Source of the DNA: Pseudomonas mendocina
Lineage (GTDB): Bacteria; Pseudomonadota; Gammaproteobacteria; Pseudomonadales; Pseudomonadaceae
NCBI GenBank assembly: GCA_037482215.1
Contig: CP148074.1
Coordinates: 1,798,001-1,862,000 of the forward strand
Direction of reading: 5' to 3'
Length of the DNA: 64,000 bases
Positions within the stretch are counted from its first letter, which is position 1. Each line of letters opens with the position of its first letter. Shown here one piece after another: positions 9,035-19,370 of the stretch. The notes beneath the pieces are model-generated. The model did not search any database and was not told where the DNA came from. It saw nothing but the letters and a program-made list of their open reading frames with translations. The translations under genes and the position numbers were made by a program.

Positions 9035-9044
9035 TCCGGCACGT
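9021..9044 (+). terminator. Terminator whose loop contains the DUF2149 stop codon
   Basis: ACGTGCCGGA (9021-9030) and TCCGGCACGT (9035-9044) form a perfect 10-bp stem with loop GTGA. The TGA stop (9032-9034) lies in the loop, so a terminating ribosome would sit on the hairpin. Only a short T stretch follows, so efficiency is uncertain. It separates convergent operons. Confidence 0.6.
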
Positions 9045-9054
9045 TTCAGTGTGG

Positions 9055-9825
9055 CTAAATCCCGCTGCCATTCTCCTCTACAACGGGTAGGAACTTGCTG
9101 AGGAACTGACGCGTGCGCGCCTCGCGCGGGTTGCTGAACAACTGCTGCGCGGGGCCTTGCTCGACGATCACGCCCTGGTCAATAAAGATTGCCCGGCTGG
9201 CTACATCCCGGGCGAAACTCATCTCATGGGTCACAATCACCAACGTGCGCTTTTCCTCGGCGAGACCACGAATGGTACTGAGTACTTCGCCCACCAGCTC
9301 CGGGTCAAGGGCTGAGGTGGGTTCATCAAACAGAATCACCTCCGGCTCCATGGCCAGCGCTCGGGCGATGGCTACCCGTTGTTGTTGCCCGCCGGAAAGG
9401 CGCTTGGGGTAGGCATCTTCTTTACCAGCCAGCCCCACTTTGGCCAGCAGGGCGCGACCCTTGGCTTCGGCCTGCTCTTTGGGCTCTTTCTTAACTATCA
9501 CCGGCCCTTCAATGACGTTATCCAGCGCGCTGCGGTGTGGAAACAGATTGAAGTTCTGAAACACAAAGCCCACTTGTTGGCGCAATTTGCGAACCAGTGA
9601 ACGCTGTTGCTTGATCGGCTTGGCCGCATCAATCTCAATATCCCCCACGCGTATGCTGCCGCTGTCCGGGTTTTCCAGCAGGTTCAGGCAGCGTAGCAGG
9701 GTGGTCTTGCCCGAGCCGCTGGGGCCGATAATGGCCAGCACTTCGCCTGCCTCAATATCCAAATCAATGCCTTTAAGCACTGGCTGGCCTTTAAAGGCCT
9801 TTTTCAGGTTACGCACGCGGATCAT
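9055..9825 (-). CDS. tcyN: Polar amino acid (cystine-type) ABC transporter ATPase
   Basis: A 256-residue ABC ATPase of the GlnQ/TcyN class. Walker A GPSGSGKTTLLRC, Q-loop QVGFVFQNFNLFPH, signature LSGGQQQRVAIARAL, Walker B VILFDEPTSALD and the switch His in VIVTHEMSF are all present. It is the last gene of a tight operon; its start shares one base with the permease stop. With the FliY/TcyJ-like binding protein and the linked D-cysteine desulfhydrase, L-cystine or related sulfur amino acids are the most likely substrates. Confidence 0.85.
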   Translation of the reverse strand: MIRVRNLKKAFKGQPVLKGIDLDIEAGEVLAIIGPSGSGKTTLLRCLNLLENPDSGSIRVGDIEIDAAKPIKQQRSLVRKLRQQVGFVFQNFNLFPHRSALDNVIEGPVIVKKEPKEQAEAKGRALLAKVGLAGKEDAYPKRLSGGQQQRVAIARALAMEPEVILFDEPTSALDPELVGEVLSTIRGLAEEKRTLVIVTHEMSFARDVASRAIFIDQGVIVEQGPAQQLFSNPREARTRQFLSKFLPVVEENGSGI

Positions 9826-10493
9826 CAGTTGTCCCTTTCATGTCGGTTGACGCGTGCTTCCAAGCGGTTTTGCAGATGCGCCAGCAGGCTGGAGAGCAGC
9901 CAGTAGATCAGGGCTGCGGCCAGGTACATGGTGAAAATTTCAAAGGTGCGGGCGGTGATCAGCTGTGCCTGACGGAACAGCTCCGGCACCTGAATGGTGG
10001 CGGCCAGTGCGGTGTCCTTAACCAGCCCGATAAAACTGTTGCCCAACGGCGGCAGTGCCGTGCGCGCAGCCTGCGGCAGGATGGTGCGATACAGTGTCTG
10101 CACGCGGCTCATGCCGATGCTGGCGGAGGCTTCCCATTGGCCACGATCAATCGAGGCAATGGCAGCGCGGAGGATTTCGGAAACGTAAGCGGCCATGTTC
10201 AGAGACAGGCCAATCATGGCGGCAGGGAGAGGCTCAAGCTGGATGCCGATTTCAGGCAAACCGTAGTAGATCATGAACAATTGCACCAGCAACGGCGTGC
10301 CCCGGAAGAACGACACATAAATGCGCACAAGAATGCGCAGCGGGGCGAAGGCGTAGAGCTGGGTGATTGCCAGAAGAAAGCCCAGCAGCAGGCCGAAAAA
10401 CATGCCGCCGAGACTCAGAACTACCGTGTACAGCGCGCCCTTGAGCAAGAAGGGCGCGGAATCCAGCGCAAGCTGCAGGCTTGCTTCGATCAT
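9825..10493 (-). CDS. tcyL: Cystine-type ABC transporter permease
   Basis: A 222-residue His/Glu/Gln/Arg-type permease with about five TM helices. The cytoplasmic coupling (EAA) loop reads EASASIGMSRVQTLYRTILPQA, split here as EASASIGMS and QTLYRTILPQA. The start overlaps the binding-protein stop by four bases (ATGA), which indicates translational coupling. It forms the channel of the TcyJLN importer; substrate assignment rests on its neighbours. Confidence 0.85.
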   Translation of the reverse strand: MIEASLQLALDSAPFLLKGALYTVVLSLGGMFFGLLLGFLLAITQLYAFAPLRILVRIYVSFFRGTPLLVQLFMIYYGLPEIGIQLEPLPAAMIGLSLNMAAYVSEILRAAIASIDRGQWEASASIGMSRVQTLYRTILPQAARTALPPLGNSFIGLVKDTALAATIQVPELFRQAQLITARTFEIFTMYLAAALIYWLLSSLLAHLQNRLEARVNRHERDN

Positions 10494-11290
10494 TGGGTTA
10501 CATCAGCCTTGAACCATTTTTCGGAAATCGCCTTGAGGGTGCCGTTGGCACGCAGATCGGCGATGGCTTTATCCAGTGCAGCTTGCAGTTCTGGATTGCC
10601 TTTGCGCAGGGCGATCCCGGCAGCTTGCGGAGCGAAGGGTGCACCTGCCACAGCCAGTTTGCCGCGGGATTTATCGACCAGTTCGAAGGCTGCAAGACGG
10701 TCGCCGAGAATCACATCGAGGCGGCCAACGCGGACATCTTGGTTACGGCTGGCGTCATCGTCGTAAGTGCGAATGTCGGCTTGCGGCACGTTATCTTTCA
10801 GCCACTGTTCGTAGTTGGTGCCCAGTACCACGCCGACTTTTTTCCCAGCCAGATCTTCAGGTTTCTTGTATTGGCCTTCTTCGCCAGTACGGGCCAGCAC
10901 CTGAACACCGGAGACGGTATAAGGCGTACTGAAGTCGTATTTCTTTTTGCGCTCTTCAGAGATGGTCACCTGATTGACCACCACATCCAGACGGCCTGTT
11001 TCAAGCGCGGCGAGGATGCCGTCCCACTTACTGGGTTGAAACACTGGTTTGACGCCCAGCTCTTTGGCTACCGCCTCTGCAAACTCCACTTCAAAGCCCG
11101 TCAGCTTGCCGTTCTCATCCTGATAGTTGAACGGTGGGTAGGTGCCTTCCAAGCCGATTTTGATTTCGCCTTTCTGCTTGATCTGGTCCAGCAGATCGGC
11201 TGCCTGTACGGCCTGAAGGGAGAGGGAAACGACAAAGGCCAATCCAAGGCCAAGGGCTGTCAGAGGGCGTCGTAACAGGGATGGTTGCAT
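10490..11290 (-). CDS. tcyJ: Cystine-type periplasmic substrate-binding protein
   Basis: A 266-residue family-3 solute-binding protein. Its signal peptide ends near residue 30 (LQAVQAADLL). The family signature GLEGTYPPFNYQDENGKLTGFEVE, seen as GTYPPFNY and LTGFEVEFAEAVAKELG, is clear, as is the ligand-site region NQVTISEERKKKYDFS. The start at 11290 (MQPSLLRRP) gives a normal signal peptide; an upstream ATG at 11326 would add 12 unlikely residues. Similarity in pattern is to FliY/TcyJ. It is preceded by a 124-base AT-rich gap that may hold its own promoter. Confidence 0.85.
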   Translation of the reverse strand: MQPSLLRRPLTALGLGLAFVVSLSLQAVQAADLLDQIKQKGEIKIGLEGTYPPFNYQDENGKLTGFEVEFAEAVAKELGVKPVFQPSKWDGILAALETGRLDVVVNQVTISEERKKKYDFSTPYTVSGVQVLARTGEEGQYKKPEDLAGKKVGVVLGTNYEQWLKDNVPQADIRTYDDDASRNQDVRVGRLDVILGDRLAAFELVDKSRGKLAVAGAPFAPQAAGIALRKGNPELQAALDKAIADLRANGTLKAISEKWFKADVTQ

Positions 11291-11414
11291 GGTGCGGTCC
11301 TCGCATTGCAATAAAAGTGCGCTCACTCTAGAGCGCTCCTTTTAGAAGTTAAAATACTTAAAGATTCTTTTTATATATCTGGTTTTGGTAATGAGGTGCA
11401 GGTCACTGCTTGGA

Positions 11415-12410
11415 TCAATGGTAGGCGAAAAGCGCAGGAGCACCACCGGTGTGCACAAATAGCACCGGGCCTTTGCCAAGCAGATCACGTTCAATCCCAT
11501 CCACCAGCCCGGCAAAGGCTTTGCCGGTGTACACCGGGTCCAGCAGGATGCCTTCGTGACTGGCCAGTAACTGAATGCTGGCCAGGGTGGCCGGGTTAGG
11601 TTCGCCATAGCGGGGGGCGAAATAGTTGTCCCACAGCTCAATCTTCAAATCGACCGGCACGGGGACGTCCAGCAGCTCTGCGGTTTGCTGCAAAAGACCT
11701 TCAACTTTCGGCCGTTGGGTTGCATCCGGGCGGGATACGGTGACACCGATCAGGCGGGTACCCGGCAGCGCATACTCCAGCCCCAGCGCTAGGCCACTGT
11801 GGGTTCCGGCGCTGCCCGAAGCCACCACCACGGCGGCAAAGTGCTGGCCGCTTTGTTTGATCTGCTCGGCCAGCTCCAGGCCCGCTCGCACATAACCCAG
11901 CGCACCCAAGGCATTGGAGCCACCAATCGGTACTACATAAGGGCGTCTGCCCAGCACGCTAAGGCGCGAAGCGACCTGGGCCAGTAACTGGTCGGCGTTT
12001 TCGAGGCTGTCTACGTTTTCCACGGTGGCGCCAAACAGGTCCAGCAGCAGGCGGTTGCCGTTTTCGAGGTAGTTGGCGGCATTAGTGCCGATGGGGTTTT
12101 CCAGCAACGCCAGACAATCAAGACCGAGGCGGGCGGCGAGGGCGGCGGTTTGACGAACGTGGTTGGACTGGATGGCACCGGCGGTGATCAGGGTGTCTGC
12201 CCCTTCAGCCAATGCAGCGGCGCCGAGGTATTCCAGCTTGCGAACCTTATTACCGCCGAGGGCAAACGGCGTGGTGTCGTCGCGCTTGATGTAAATCTCA
12301 CGGCCGAGGGTCTGCGAGAGGCGCTCGAGTTTTTCCAATGGCGTTGGTTGGGTCAGCAGCGTTAAGCGTTCAACGCGTTCGAGATGAGTGGCGAGCAATG
12401 TCTTGTCCAT
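11415..12410 (-). CDS. dcyD: D-cysteine desulfhydrase
   Basis: A 331-residue PLP enzyme of the ACC-deaminase/D-cysteine desulfhydrase family, which cleaves D-cysteine to pyruvate, ammonia and sulfide. The PLP lysine is in [12 protein letters not shown] (about K55), and [14 protein letters not shown] is the phosphate-binding glycine-rich region. The start at 12410 ([16 protein letters not shown]) matches family starts; an upstream frame to 12473 is not needed. It lies upstream of tcyJLN in the same direction, the same partnership as enteric dcyD with the cystine transporter, so imported D-cyst(e)ine could be used as a sulfur source. Confidence 0.85.
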   Translation of the reverse strand: MDKTLLATHLERVERLTLLTQPTPLEKLERLSQTLGREIYIKRDDTTPFALGGNKVRKLEYLGAAALAEGADTLITAGAIQSNHVRQTAALAARLGLDCLALLENPIGTNAANYLENGNRLLLDLFGATVENVDSLENADQLLAQVASRLSVLGRRPYVVPIGGSNALGALGYVRAGLELAEQIKQSGQHFAAVVVASGSAGTHSGLALGLEYALPGTRLIGVTVSRPDATQRPKVEGLLQQTAELLDVPVPVDLKIELWDNYFAPRYGEPNPATLASIQLLASHEGILLDPVYTGKAFAGLVDGIERDLLGKGPVLFVHTGGAPALFAYH

Positions 12411-12592
12411 AGTGCGCAGCGTGTCCCTGAATGTGGTCGGCCCTATTTGTGGGTTTTGCGGAGGGGCTGACAAAACGTGTTTTTTGAGATTTGGTTATAT
12501 AAAAATAATAAAACAGTATTTTCTGGTAATAAAAAATGTCGATAGTGTCGCCGACAACAAGGCCGTCAGGCTGAAAGAAAGCTGTGATTTTT

Positions 12593-12612
12593 GGCCGTAT
12601 CCGAGTACGGCC
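12593..12612 (+). promoter_or_regulatory. Leader hairpin before MetQ-like gene
   Basis: GGCCGTA and TACGGCC form a perfect 7-bp stem with loop TCCGAG, ending 21 bases before the ATG at 12634. The upstream ~100 bases (12480-12550) are AT-rich and probably hold the divergent dcyD/metQ promoters. The role of the hairpin is unknown. Confidence 0.4.
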
Positions 12613-12633
12613 TACAACGAATGGAACTCCGAC

Positions 12634-13416
12634 ATGAAAAAAGCACTGTTGTTCACCGTACTCGCTGCATCCATCGTCTCCGGTCTGGTTCAGGCGGGCG
12701 AAAAACTGGTGGTGGCTGCCACGCCGGTACCTCATGCAGAGATTCTTGAACTGATCAAACCTCAGCTGGCTAAGGAAGGCGTTGATCTGGATATCAAGGT
12801 TTTTACCGACTACGTGCAGCCCAACCTGCAAGTGCAGCAAAAGCAGTTGGATGCCAACTATTTCCAGACTAAGCCTTATCTGGATGCTTTCAACCAAAGC
12901 CGTGGCACCGATCTGGTCGTTGTTAAAGGTGTCCACGTCGAACCACTGGGTGCCTATTCCAACAAGTTCAAACTGATTACTGAATTGCCGGATGGCGCCA
13001 CAGTCGCCATCCCTAATGAGGGCAGTAATGGCGGGCGTGCACTGCTGTTATTGCAAAAGGCCGGGCTTATCACCTTGAAAGACCCGAAAAGCGTAGTGGC
13101 ATCGCCCAAAGACATCAGCAGCAACCCGCATAAGTTCAAATTCAAAGAGCTGGATGCGGCGATCCTGCCTCGCGTGCTGGATCAGGTCGACCTGGCCCTG
13201 ATCAACACCAACTACGCTCTGGAAGCCAAACTCAATCCGGCTGAAGACGCGCTGCTGATTGAGGGGAGCGACTCGCCGTACGTCAACTTCCTGGTCGCCC
13301 GGCCGGACAACCAGAACAGCCCAGCGGTGCAAAAGCTTGCACAAGCGCTGACCAGCCCTGAAGTGAAAGCCTTCATTCTGCAGCGCTATTCGGGAGCCGT
13401 CGTACCCGCCTTCTGA
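12634..13416 (+). CDS. MetQ/NlpA-family substrate-binding protein
   Basis: A 260-residue periplasmic binding protein of the D-methionine (MetQ/NlpA) family. The start MKKALLFTVL begins a signal peptide ending VQAG; there is no lipobox cysteine, unlike classical MetQ lipoproteins. Family motifs include ATPVPHAEILE, YVQPNLQV, LDANYFQTKPYLD, IPNEGSNGGRALLLLQKAGLI and ALINTNYAL. No MetN/MetI genes adjoin it, so it must use a remote transporter. It is divergent from dcyD, and the shared intergenic region suggests co-regulation with sulfur amino acid use. A longer frame starting at 12388 is rejected because it overlaps dcyD. Confidence 0.85.
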   Translation: MKKALLFTVLAASIVSGLVQAGEKLVVAATPVPHAEILELIKPQLAKEGVDLDIKVFTDYVQPNLQVQQKQLDANYFQTKPYLDAFNQSRGTDLVVVKGVHVEPLGAYSNKFKLITELPDGATVAIPNEGSNGGRALLLLQKAGLITLKDPKSVVASPKDISSNPHKFKFKELDAAILPRVLDQVDLALINTNYALEAKLNPAEDALLIEGSDSPYVNFLVARPDNQNSPAVQKLAQALTSPEVKAFILQRYSGAVVPAF

Positions 13417-13460
13417 TACACGCACCCACCACGACACTCAGGCATAGGTCTGGGATTCAG

Positions 13461-13491
13461 CGCCGCCATATCGCTATGGCGGCGTTTTTTT
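13461..13491 (+). terminator. Intrinsic terminator of MetQ-like gene
   Basis: CGCCGCCATA and TATGGCGGCG form a perfect 10-bp stem with a TCGC tetraloop, followed by seven T. It lies 45 bases after the stop codon. Confidence 0.95.
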
Positions 13492-13610
13492 GTTTTCATG
13501 GGACTTGAATGTCGCGTTGAACTTGCGTGCGCGAGTCGTGTCTTTTCGCTATTCCCCATACGAAGCACAAACCGTTTATCTGAGCGATTCGCATTTTTTT
13601 GTACAAATAG

Positions 13611-13622
13611 TTAGCTTGCTAA
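13611..13622. promoter_or_regulatory. MarR-type operator candidate before efflux operon
   Basis: TTAGCTTGCTAA is a 5+5 inverted repeat with a 2-base centre in AT-rich DNA 73 bases before the AaeB-like ATG. TTAGCnnGCTAA-like sites are typical of MarR/SlyA-family regulators of aromatic-acid efflux pumps. No regulator gene adjoins the operon. Confidence 0.45.
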
Positions 13623-13694
13623 TAATATTGTTTGTCGTGTAAATCTTCTTCTTACGTCTACCGAACTTTTATTCGCTTTCCTAAGGGATTCAGG

Positions 13695-15680
13695 ATGCCG
13701 AATTTTCTGAAGCCGTTTCTATCGCCTAGTCTCAGGGCAGTGCAGTTTGCAATTAAGACTGTACTCGGGGCGTTTCTGGCGTTGTGGTGTGCCTTGCGCT
13801 TTGGGCTTGATCAGCCTCAGTGGGCGATGATGACCGCGGTTATTGTGGCGCAGCCGCTGTCTGGGATGGTGGTGCAGAAGGCGATTGCGAGGCTGCTCGG
13901 CACCCTGGTTGGGGCGACGATGTCGATTGTGGTGATGGCGTTGTTCAGTCAGGCACCTTGGATGTTCTTGGCGGCCGTGGCGTTGTGGCTGGGGCTGTGT
14001 ACAGCAGCATCGACCATGATGCGCAGTGCTTGGGCTTATGCGTTTGTGTTGGCCGGTTATACCGTGGGGATCATCTGCCTGCCTTCGCTGGGTAACCCGC
14101 TTAATGTGTTTGAGGAAGCTGTTGCGCGGGCCACGGAAATCTCTCTGGGCATCATTTGCGCATCAGTGGTGCAGATCATCTTGTGGCCGGTTCGGGTCAA
14201 TCATCAGTTAGTGGGGCAGGCGCAGGAAACCTGGCGAGCAGGGTTGCAGGCTGCTCAGCAGTCGTTAAGCGGTGAAAGTCTGCCGCGGCAAGGGTTGTTG
14301 GGAATGCTCGGGCGCATTGTGGCGGTGGATGCCCAGCGTGAGCACGCTTGGTTTGAGGGGTATCAAGGACGTTTGCGTGCACAGGCAGTTCGCTTGATGA
14401 GCCGGGATCTGCTGGCCATGTTGCGTCTAGCCAGAGGCGTAGCTAGGCAGTGGCGTCAGCTGACGGCTAATGAGGCAGTTGAAGTGAGTAGTTGGCTGAC
14501 CCGTGTACGTGATGGGTTGGACAGCCCTGAGGCTACTGATTGGTCTGACTTGCACGACCAACTGGTAGAGGCGTTATCTGCACAGCAGTGGTCGGCTTCT
14601 CAGCAGCACTGTTTGGATCGCCTAGCGTTGTTCATCCGTACTTTGATTGCAGCCAAACGCTCGCTGGATGCGGTTTGCCATGCTCAGCCAATCCGTGAGC
14701 TGCCGCCAGCTTTGTCATGGCATCACGACTGGCAGACCGCTGCATTTTTTGGTGCCCGCAGTGCCTTGGCGTTTTTGTTGGTGGCGTGTTTCTGGATGGC
14801 CACGGCATGGCCTTCAGCTACGGGGGCGATGGTGCTGTGTGCGGTGGTGTGCAGTTTATTCGCGAGCCGTGATAACGCCATCCAGCTTGGGGTGATGTTT
14901 TTGCGCGGAACCATTTGGGCTATTCCGGTGGCGTTTGTGGTCGCACAGTTATTGATCCCGATTGTTTACGACTTCGAGTTGCTTTCCCTGGTGCTGGGCG
15001 TACCGATGTTTGTTGGGGCGCTGGCGATGGGGTCGCCAGCCACAGGAGCTGTCGCCACTGCGTTTTGTATGCATTTAGTGGTGCTTTCGCTGGCACCTGC
15101 TGGCGTGACCAATGATGTTCCTTTTTTTATCAATGATGCCCTGGGATTGGTCATCGGTGTGAGTTGCGCAGTTTTAGCCTTCAAGCTGATCAGCTTGCGT
15201 AACCGCAACTGGTTAGGGCGGCGGCTGTTGCAGGCTACCGCTCGGGATATGGGACGGTTGGCTCGCTTGAGTCTGGTAGGCGCTGAGAACTGGTTTGGCG
15301 GGCGTATGGCTGACCGCCTGGTGCAGCTGGCGCGTTATTACCCAGTGGGTAGCGGGCAATCGCAAGGGGTATGGGAGGAGGGCGTCGCCGCGTTGGATTT
15401 GGGTGATGAACTGCTCCAGTTACGCAGTTGTATCCAGGAAATTCCGGGGCTGGCCAGTGATTGGAACCAGTTTGTGGTCCGCTATGAAGCAGTCATCAAT
15501 TATGGCCCTAAGCTTGATCGGCAAGAAGCACTGGACCCAGCTATTAATAATTTGTCCGAAGTATTGATGGCCCTGCCGTCCAGCTCTGACCGGCGTCTTG
15601 CCCAGTCCGCGCTGGTGCAGCTACGCAGCGGCTGGCGTCATTGGTGTGCAATGCATGGAGATGTCTATGGGGCTGCGTGA
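13695..15680 (+). CDS. FUSC-family (AaeB-like) aromatic acid efflux membrane protein
   Basis: A 661-residue inner-membrane protein of the fusaric-acid-resistance/AaeB family. There is an N-terminal block of about six TM helices (from FAIKTVLGAFLALWCALRFG), a ~190-residue soluble helical region, a second TM block from residue ~350 (FFGARSALAFLLVACFWMATAW), and a C-terminal soluble tail. The ATG at 13695 has AAGGGA seven bases upstream and is preferred to the upstream frame start. With the DUF1656 and HlyD genes it makes a typical AaeB-AaeX-AaeA efflux unit. Substrates are probably hydroxylated aromatic acids. Confidence 0.85.
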   Translation: MPNFLKPFLSPSLRAVQFAIKTVLGAFLALWCALRFGLDQPQWAMMTAVIVAQPLSGMVVQKAIARLLGTLVGATMSIVVMALFSQAPWMFLAAVALWLGLCTAASTMMRSAWAYAFVLAGYTVGIICLPSLGNPLNVFEEAVARATEISLGIICASVVQIILWPVRVNHQLVGQAQETWRAGLQAAQQSLSGESLPRQGLLGMLGRIVAVDAQREHAWFEGYQGRLRAQAVRLMSRDLLAMLRLARGVARQWRQLTANEAVEVSSWLTRVRDGLDSPEATDWSDLHDQLVEALSAQQWSASQQHCLDRLALFIRTLIAAKRSLDAVCHAQPIRELPPALSWHHDWQTAAFFGARSALAFLLVACFWMATAWPSATGAMVLCAVVCSLFASRDNAIQLGVMFLRGTIWAIPVAFVVAQLLIPIVYDFELLSLVLGVPMFVGALAMGSPATGAVATAFCMHLVVLSLAPAGVTNDVPFFINDALGLVIGVSCAVLAFKLISLRNRNWLGRRLLQATARDMGRLARLSLVGAENWFGGRMADRLVQLARYYPVGSGQSQGVWEEGVAALDLGDELLQLRSCIQEIPGLASDWNQFVVRYEAVINYGPKLDRQEALDPAINNLSEVLMALPSSSDRRLAQSALVQLRSGWRHWCAMHGDVYGAA

Positions 15681-15870
15681 GTGGGAGATGGGAGGGATTC
15701 TGTTCAGCCCGATGCTGGTGTTCGCCGTATTGGCTTTGCTGGTGACGTTCTTTTTGCGTTGGGGCATCCAGTCGGCAGGGCTGACACGTTGGATCTGGCA
15801 TGAGGCGCTGTTTGATTGCGCACTCTATGTGTGTGTGCTTGCGGTTGTGGTTGCTGTACTGGGGCGGTGA
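15667..15870 (+). CDS. DUF1656 small membrane protein (AaeX-like)
   Basis: A 67-residue protein with two TM helices. The opening LREWEMGGILFSPMLV fits the DUF1656 pattern of an acidic start then GG and a hydrophobic run. The start at 15667 has GGAG six bases upstream; ATGs at 15655 and 15661 are alternatives. It overlaps the end of the AaeB-like gene by 14 bases, which points to coupled translation. DUF1656 proteins nearly always occur between FUSC and HlyD genes as accessory subunits. Confidence 0.85.
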   Translation: MGLREWEMGGILFSPMLVFAVLALLVTFFLRWGIQSAGLTRWIWHEALFDCALYVCVLAVVVAVLGR

Positions 15871-15916
15871 GTCTGCCTTGATACGGATTTAACGGGTTGT
15901 GTAAGAGGGATTTTCC

Positions 15917-16825
15917 TTGCAGAGCATTATTCGAGTCGCCGTTACCTTGTTGGTGGTGCTGGTTGCAGTTTTAGCCGGGCATTGGGTCTGGCAGCACTAT
16001 ATGTATTCGCCTTGGACCCGTGACGCGCGCATCCGCGCTGATGTGGTGACCATCGCACCTGATGTAGCGGGGTGGGTTGTTGATTTGAAGGTGGTGGATA
16101 ACCAAGCGGTTAAAAAGGGTGATGTGCTGATGACCATCGACCGCGACCGTTACGCTGCCGAGTTGGAGCAGGCGCGGGCGTTGGAGCAGACCCGTAAGGA
16201 GGAGTTGCGTCAGCGCGAGCATCAGTCGAGCCGTCGTCAGCGCTTAGGCAGTGCAGCGATTAGTGCTGAATTGGTGGATAACGCGAAGATTGATACCGAA
16301 GTTGCCCGTGGTGAATACCGCCAGGCCCAAGCCGCTGTGAGGCTGGCTGAGCTTAATCTTGAGCGCAGTGAGGTGCGGGCGCCGCGCTCCGGGCACATCA
16401 CCAATTTGCGCCTGGCCCAGGGCAACTATGTGAATGTGGGGCAACCCGTGATGGCGCTGGTGGATGACAGCTCGTTCTACATTCAAGGCTACTTTGAAGA
16501 AACCAAGCTGCCCCAGATTCGTGAAGGCTTGCCAGTGGAAATCTGGCTGATGGGCGGTGATCAGCAGATTGCCGGACGGGTTGAAAGCATCAGCCGTGGT
16601 ATCACCGATCGCAACTCTGCCCCCGATGGTCAGCTGCTGGCGGATGTTGAACCGACCTTCAACTGGGTACGTCTGGCCCAGCGTATTCCAGTGCGGATTG
16701 CGCTGGAGAAAGTGCCTGAAGGTGTTCACCTGAGTGCTGGGATGACAGCCAGTGCGCGGATTCTGGAAGGTGAGAGCGTTGAGGATGTAAGCCTTATCGG
16801 CGAGGTGCAGAAGCACCTCTTCTGA
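15917..16825 (+). CDS. HlyD-family membrane-fusion protein (AaeA-like)
   Basis: A 302-residue periplasmic adaptor with one N-terminal TM (about residues 5-27), then SPWTRDARIRADVVTIAPDVAGWV, which is read as the biotinyl-lipoyl half-motif, a coiled-coil hairpin (about 85-140), and the second lipoyl half RSGHITNLRLAQGNYVNVGQPV. The start is TTG at 15917 with AAGAGGGA six bases upstream; no ATG fits. It completes the AaeB/X/A-like pump and ends before a bidirectional terminator. Confidence 0.85.
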   Translation: MQSIIRVAVTLLVVLVAVLAGHWVWQHYMYSPWTRDARIRADVVTIAPDVAGWVVDLKVVDNQAVKKGDVLMTIDRDRYAAELEQARALEQTRKEELRQREHQSSRRQRLGSAAISAELVDNAKIDTEVARGEYRQAQAAVRLAELNLERSEVRAPRSGHITNLRLAQGNYVNVGQPVMALVDDSSFYIQGYFEETKLPQIREGLPVEIWLMGGDQQIAGRVESISRGITDRNSAPDGQLLADVEPTFNWVRLAQRIPVRIALEKVPEGVHLSAGMTASARILEGESVEDVSLIGEVQKHLF

Positions 16826-16834
16826 TGCGCAGAT

Positions 16835-16855
16835 GGAGCGGCTGTGCGCCGCTCC
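16835..16855. terminator. Bidirectional terminator between HlyD gene and atsA
   Basis: GGAGCGGC and GCCGCTCC form a perfect 8-bp stem with loop TGTGC in the 40-base gap between convergent stop codons. T-runs are absent, so strength is uncertain. Confidence 0.6.
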
Positions 16856-16865
16856 GTTACAGTGC

Positions 16866-18515
<1,650 letters not shown>

Positions 18516-19370
18516 TCAATAGGCGATGGATGACAGCGGCAGGTCTTGCACGCGTGGCATCGGTGGGCGGTAGTCACCATCACCGGTCAGTTCGTGCAGC
18601 AGTTCTTCACGCAGTTGCAAAAACTCGTAGCTACCGCGATTTCGTGGGTGCTCCAGATCCACCTCGACGATGCGTTTGATCCGTCCCGGACGCGGTGCCA
18701 GTACCACCACGCGGTCAGCGAGAAAGATGGCTTCTTCCACATCATGGGTGACCAGCAAAGTGGTGATTCCTGCTCGGGCGCGGATGGCCAGCAGCTCTTC
18801 CTGCATCTGTTGTCGGGTTAAGGCGTCGAGGGCACCGAAGGGTTCATCTAGCAGCAAAATGCGTGGGCTGGCGACCAGACCACGGGCAATTGCTACACGC
18901 TGCGCCATGCCACCAGAGAGCTGGTGCGGGTAAGCGCGCTGGAAGCCGTCGAGGCCGACCAGATGAATAAATTCATCGACTTTGCGGAAGCGTTCAGCCT
19001 GGGTCAGCGGGTCATTGATCAGGCCAAGCTTGATGTTCTGTTCCACCGTCAACCAAGGGAACAGACGGTGTTCCTGAAAGACAATACCGCGCTCGCTGCC
19101 GATGCCGTTGATCTGCTGCCCATCAACGCGGATGTGCCCGCCGTACTCGCGGTCCAGGCCAATCAGCAGACGCAACAGGGTGGACTTGCCGCAGCCGCTG
19201 GAACCCAGAATGGCGATGGATTCGCCTTCGGTAATGTCCAGGCTGAATTCGCGGATGGCCTCCAGCGATCCATCTTCCACGGCAAAGTGCTTGCTGACCC
19301 GATCAAAGCTGACGATGGTTTTTGTTGCCGGGGAGTATTCACCCGGCGTGGGGAAGGTCAGGCTGTTCAT
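18516..19370 (-). CDS. atsC: Sulfate-ester ABC transporter ATPase AtsC
   Basis: A 284-residue ATPase of the nitrate/sulfonate/taurine ABC class. Walker A GSSGCGKSTLLRLL, signature LSGGMAQRVAIARGL, Walker B ILLLDEPFGALD and the His of LLVTHDVEEAIFLADR are present. The start overlaps the atsB stop by four bases. Position between atsB and atsA reproduces the P. aeruginosa atsRBCA order, so it powers sulfate-ester uptake. Confidence 0.9.
   Translation of the reverse strand: MNSLTFPTPGEYSPATKTIVSFDRVSKHFAVEDGSLEAIREFSLDITEGESIAILGSSGCGKSTLLRLLIGLDREYGGHIRVDGQQINGIGSERGIVFQEHRLFPWLTVEQNIKLGLINDPLTQAERFRKVDEFIHLVGLDGFQRAYPHQLSGGMAQRVAIARGLVASPRILLLDEPFGALDALTRQQMQEELLAIRARAGITTLLVTHDVEEAIFLADRVVVLAPRPGRIKRIVEVDLEHPRNRGSYEFLQLREELLHELTGDGDYRPPMPRVQDLPLSSIAY

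Noticed and set aside
9840..11275. Long plus-strand open frames opposite tcyL and tcyJ
   Set aside because: They are antisense shadows of clear ABC-transporter genes; their translations have no recognisable domain and skewed composition.
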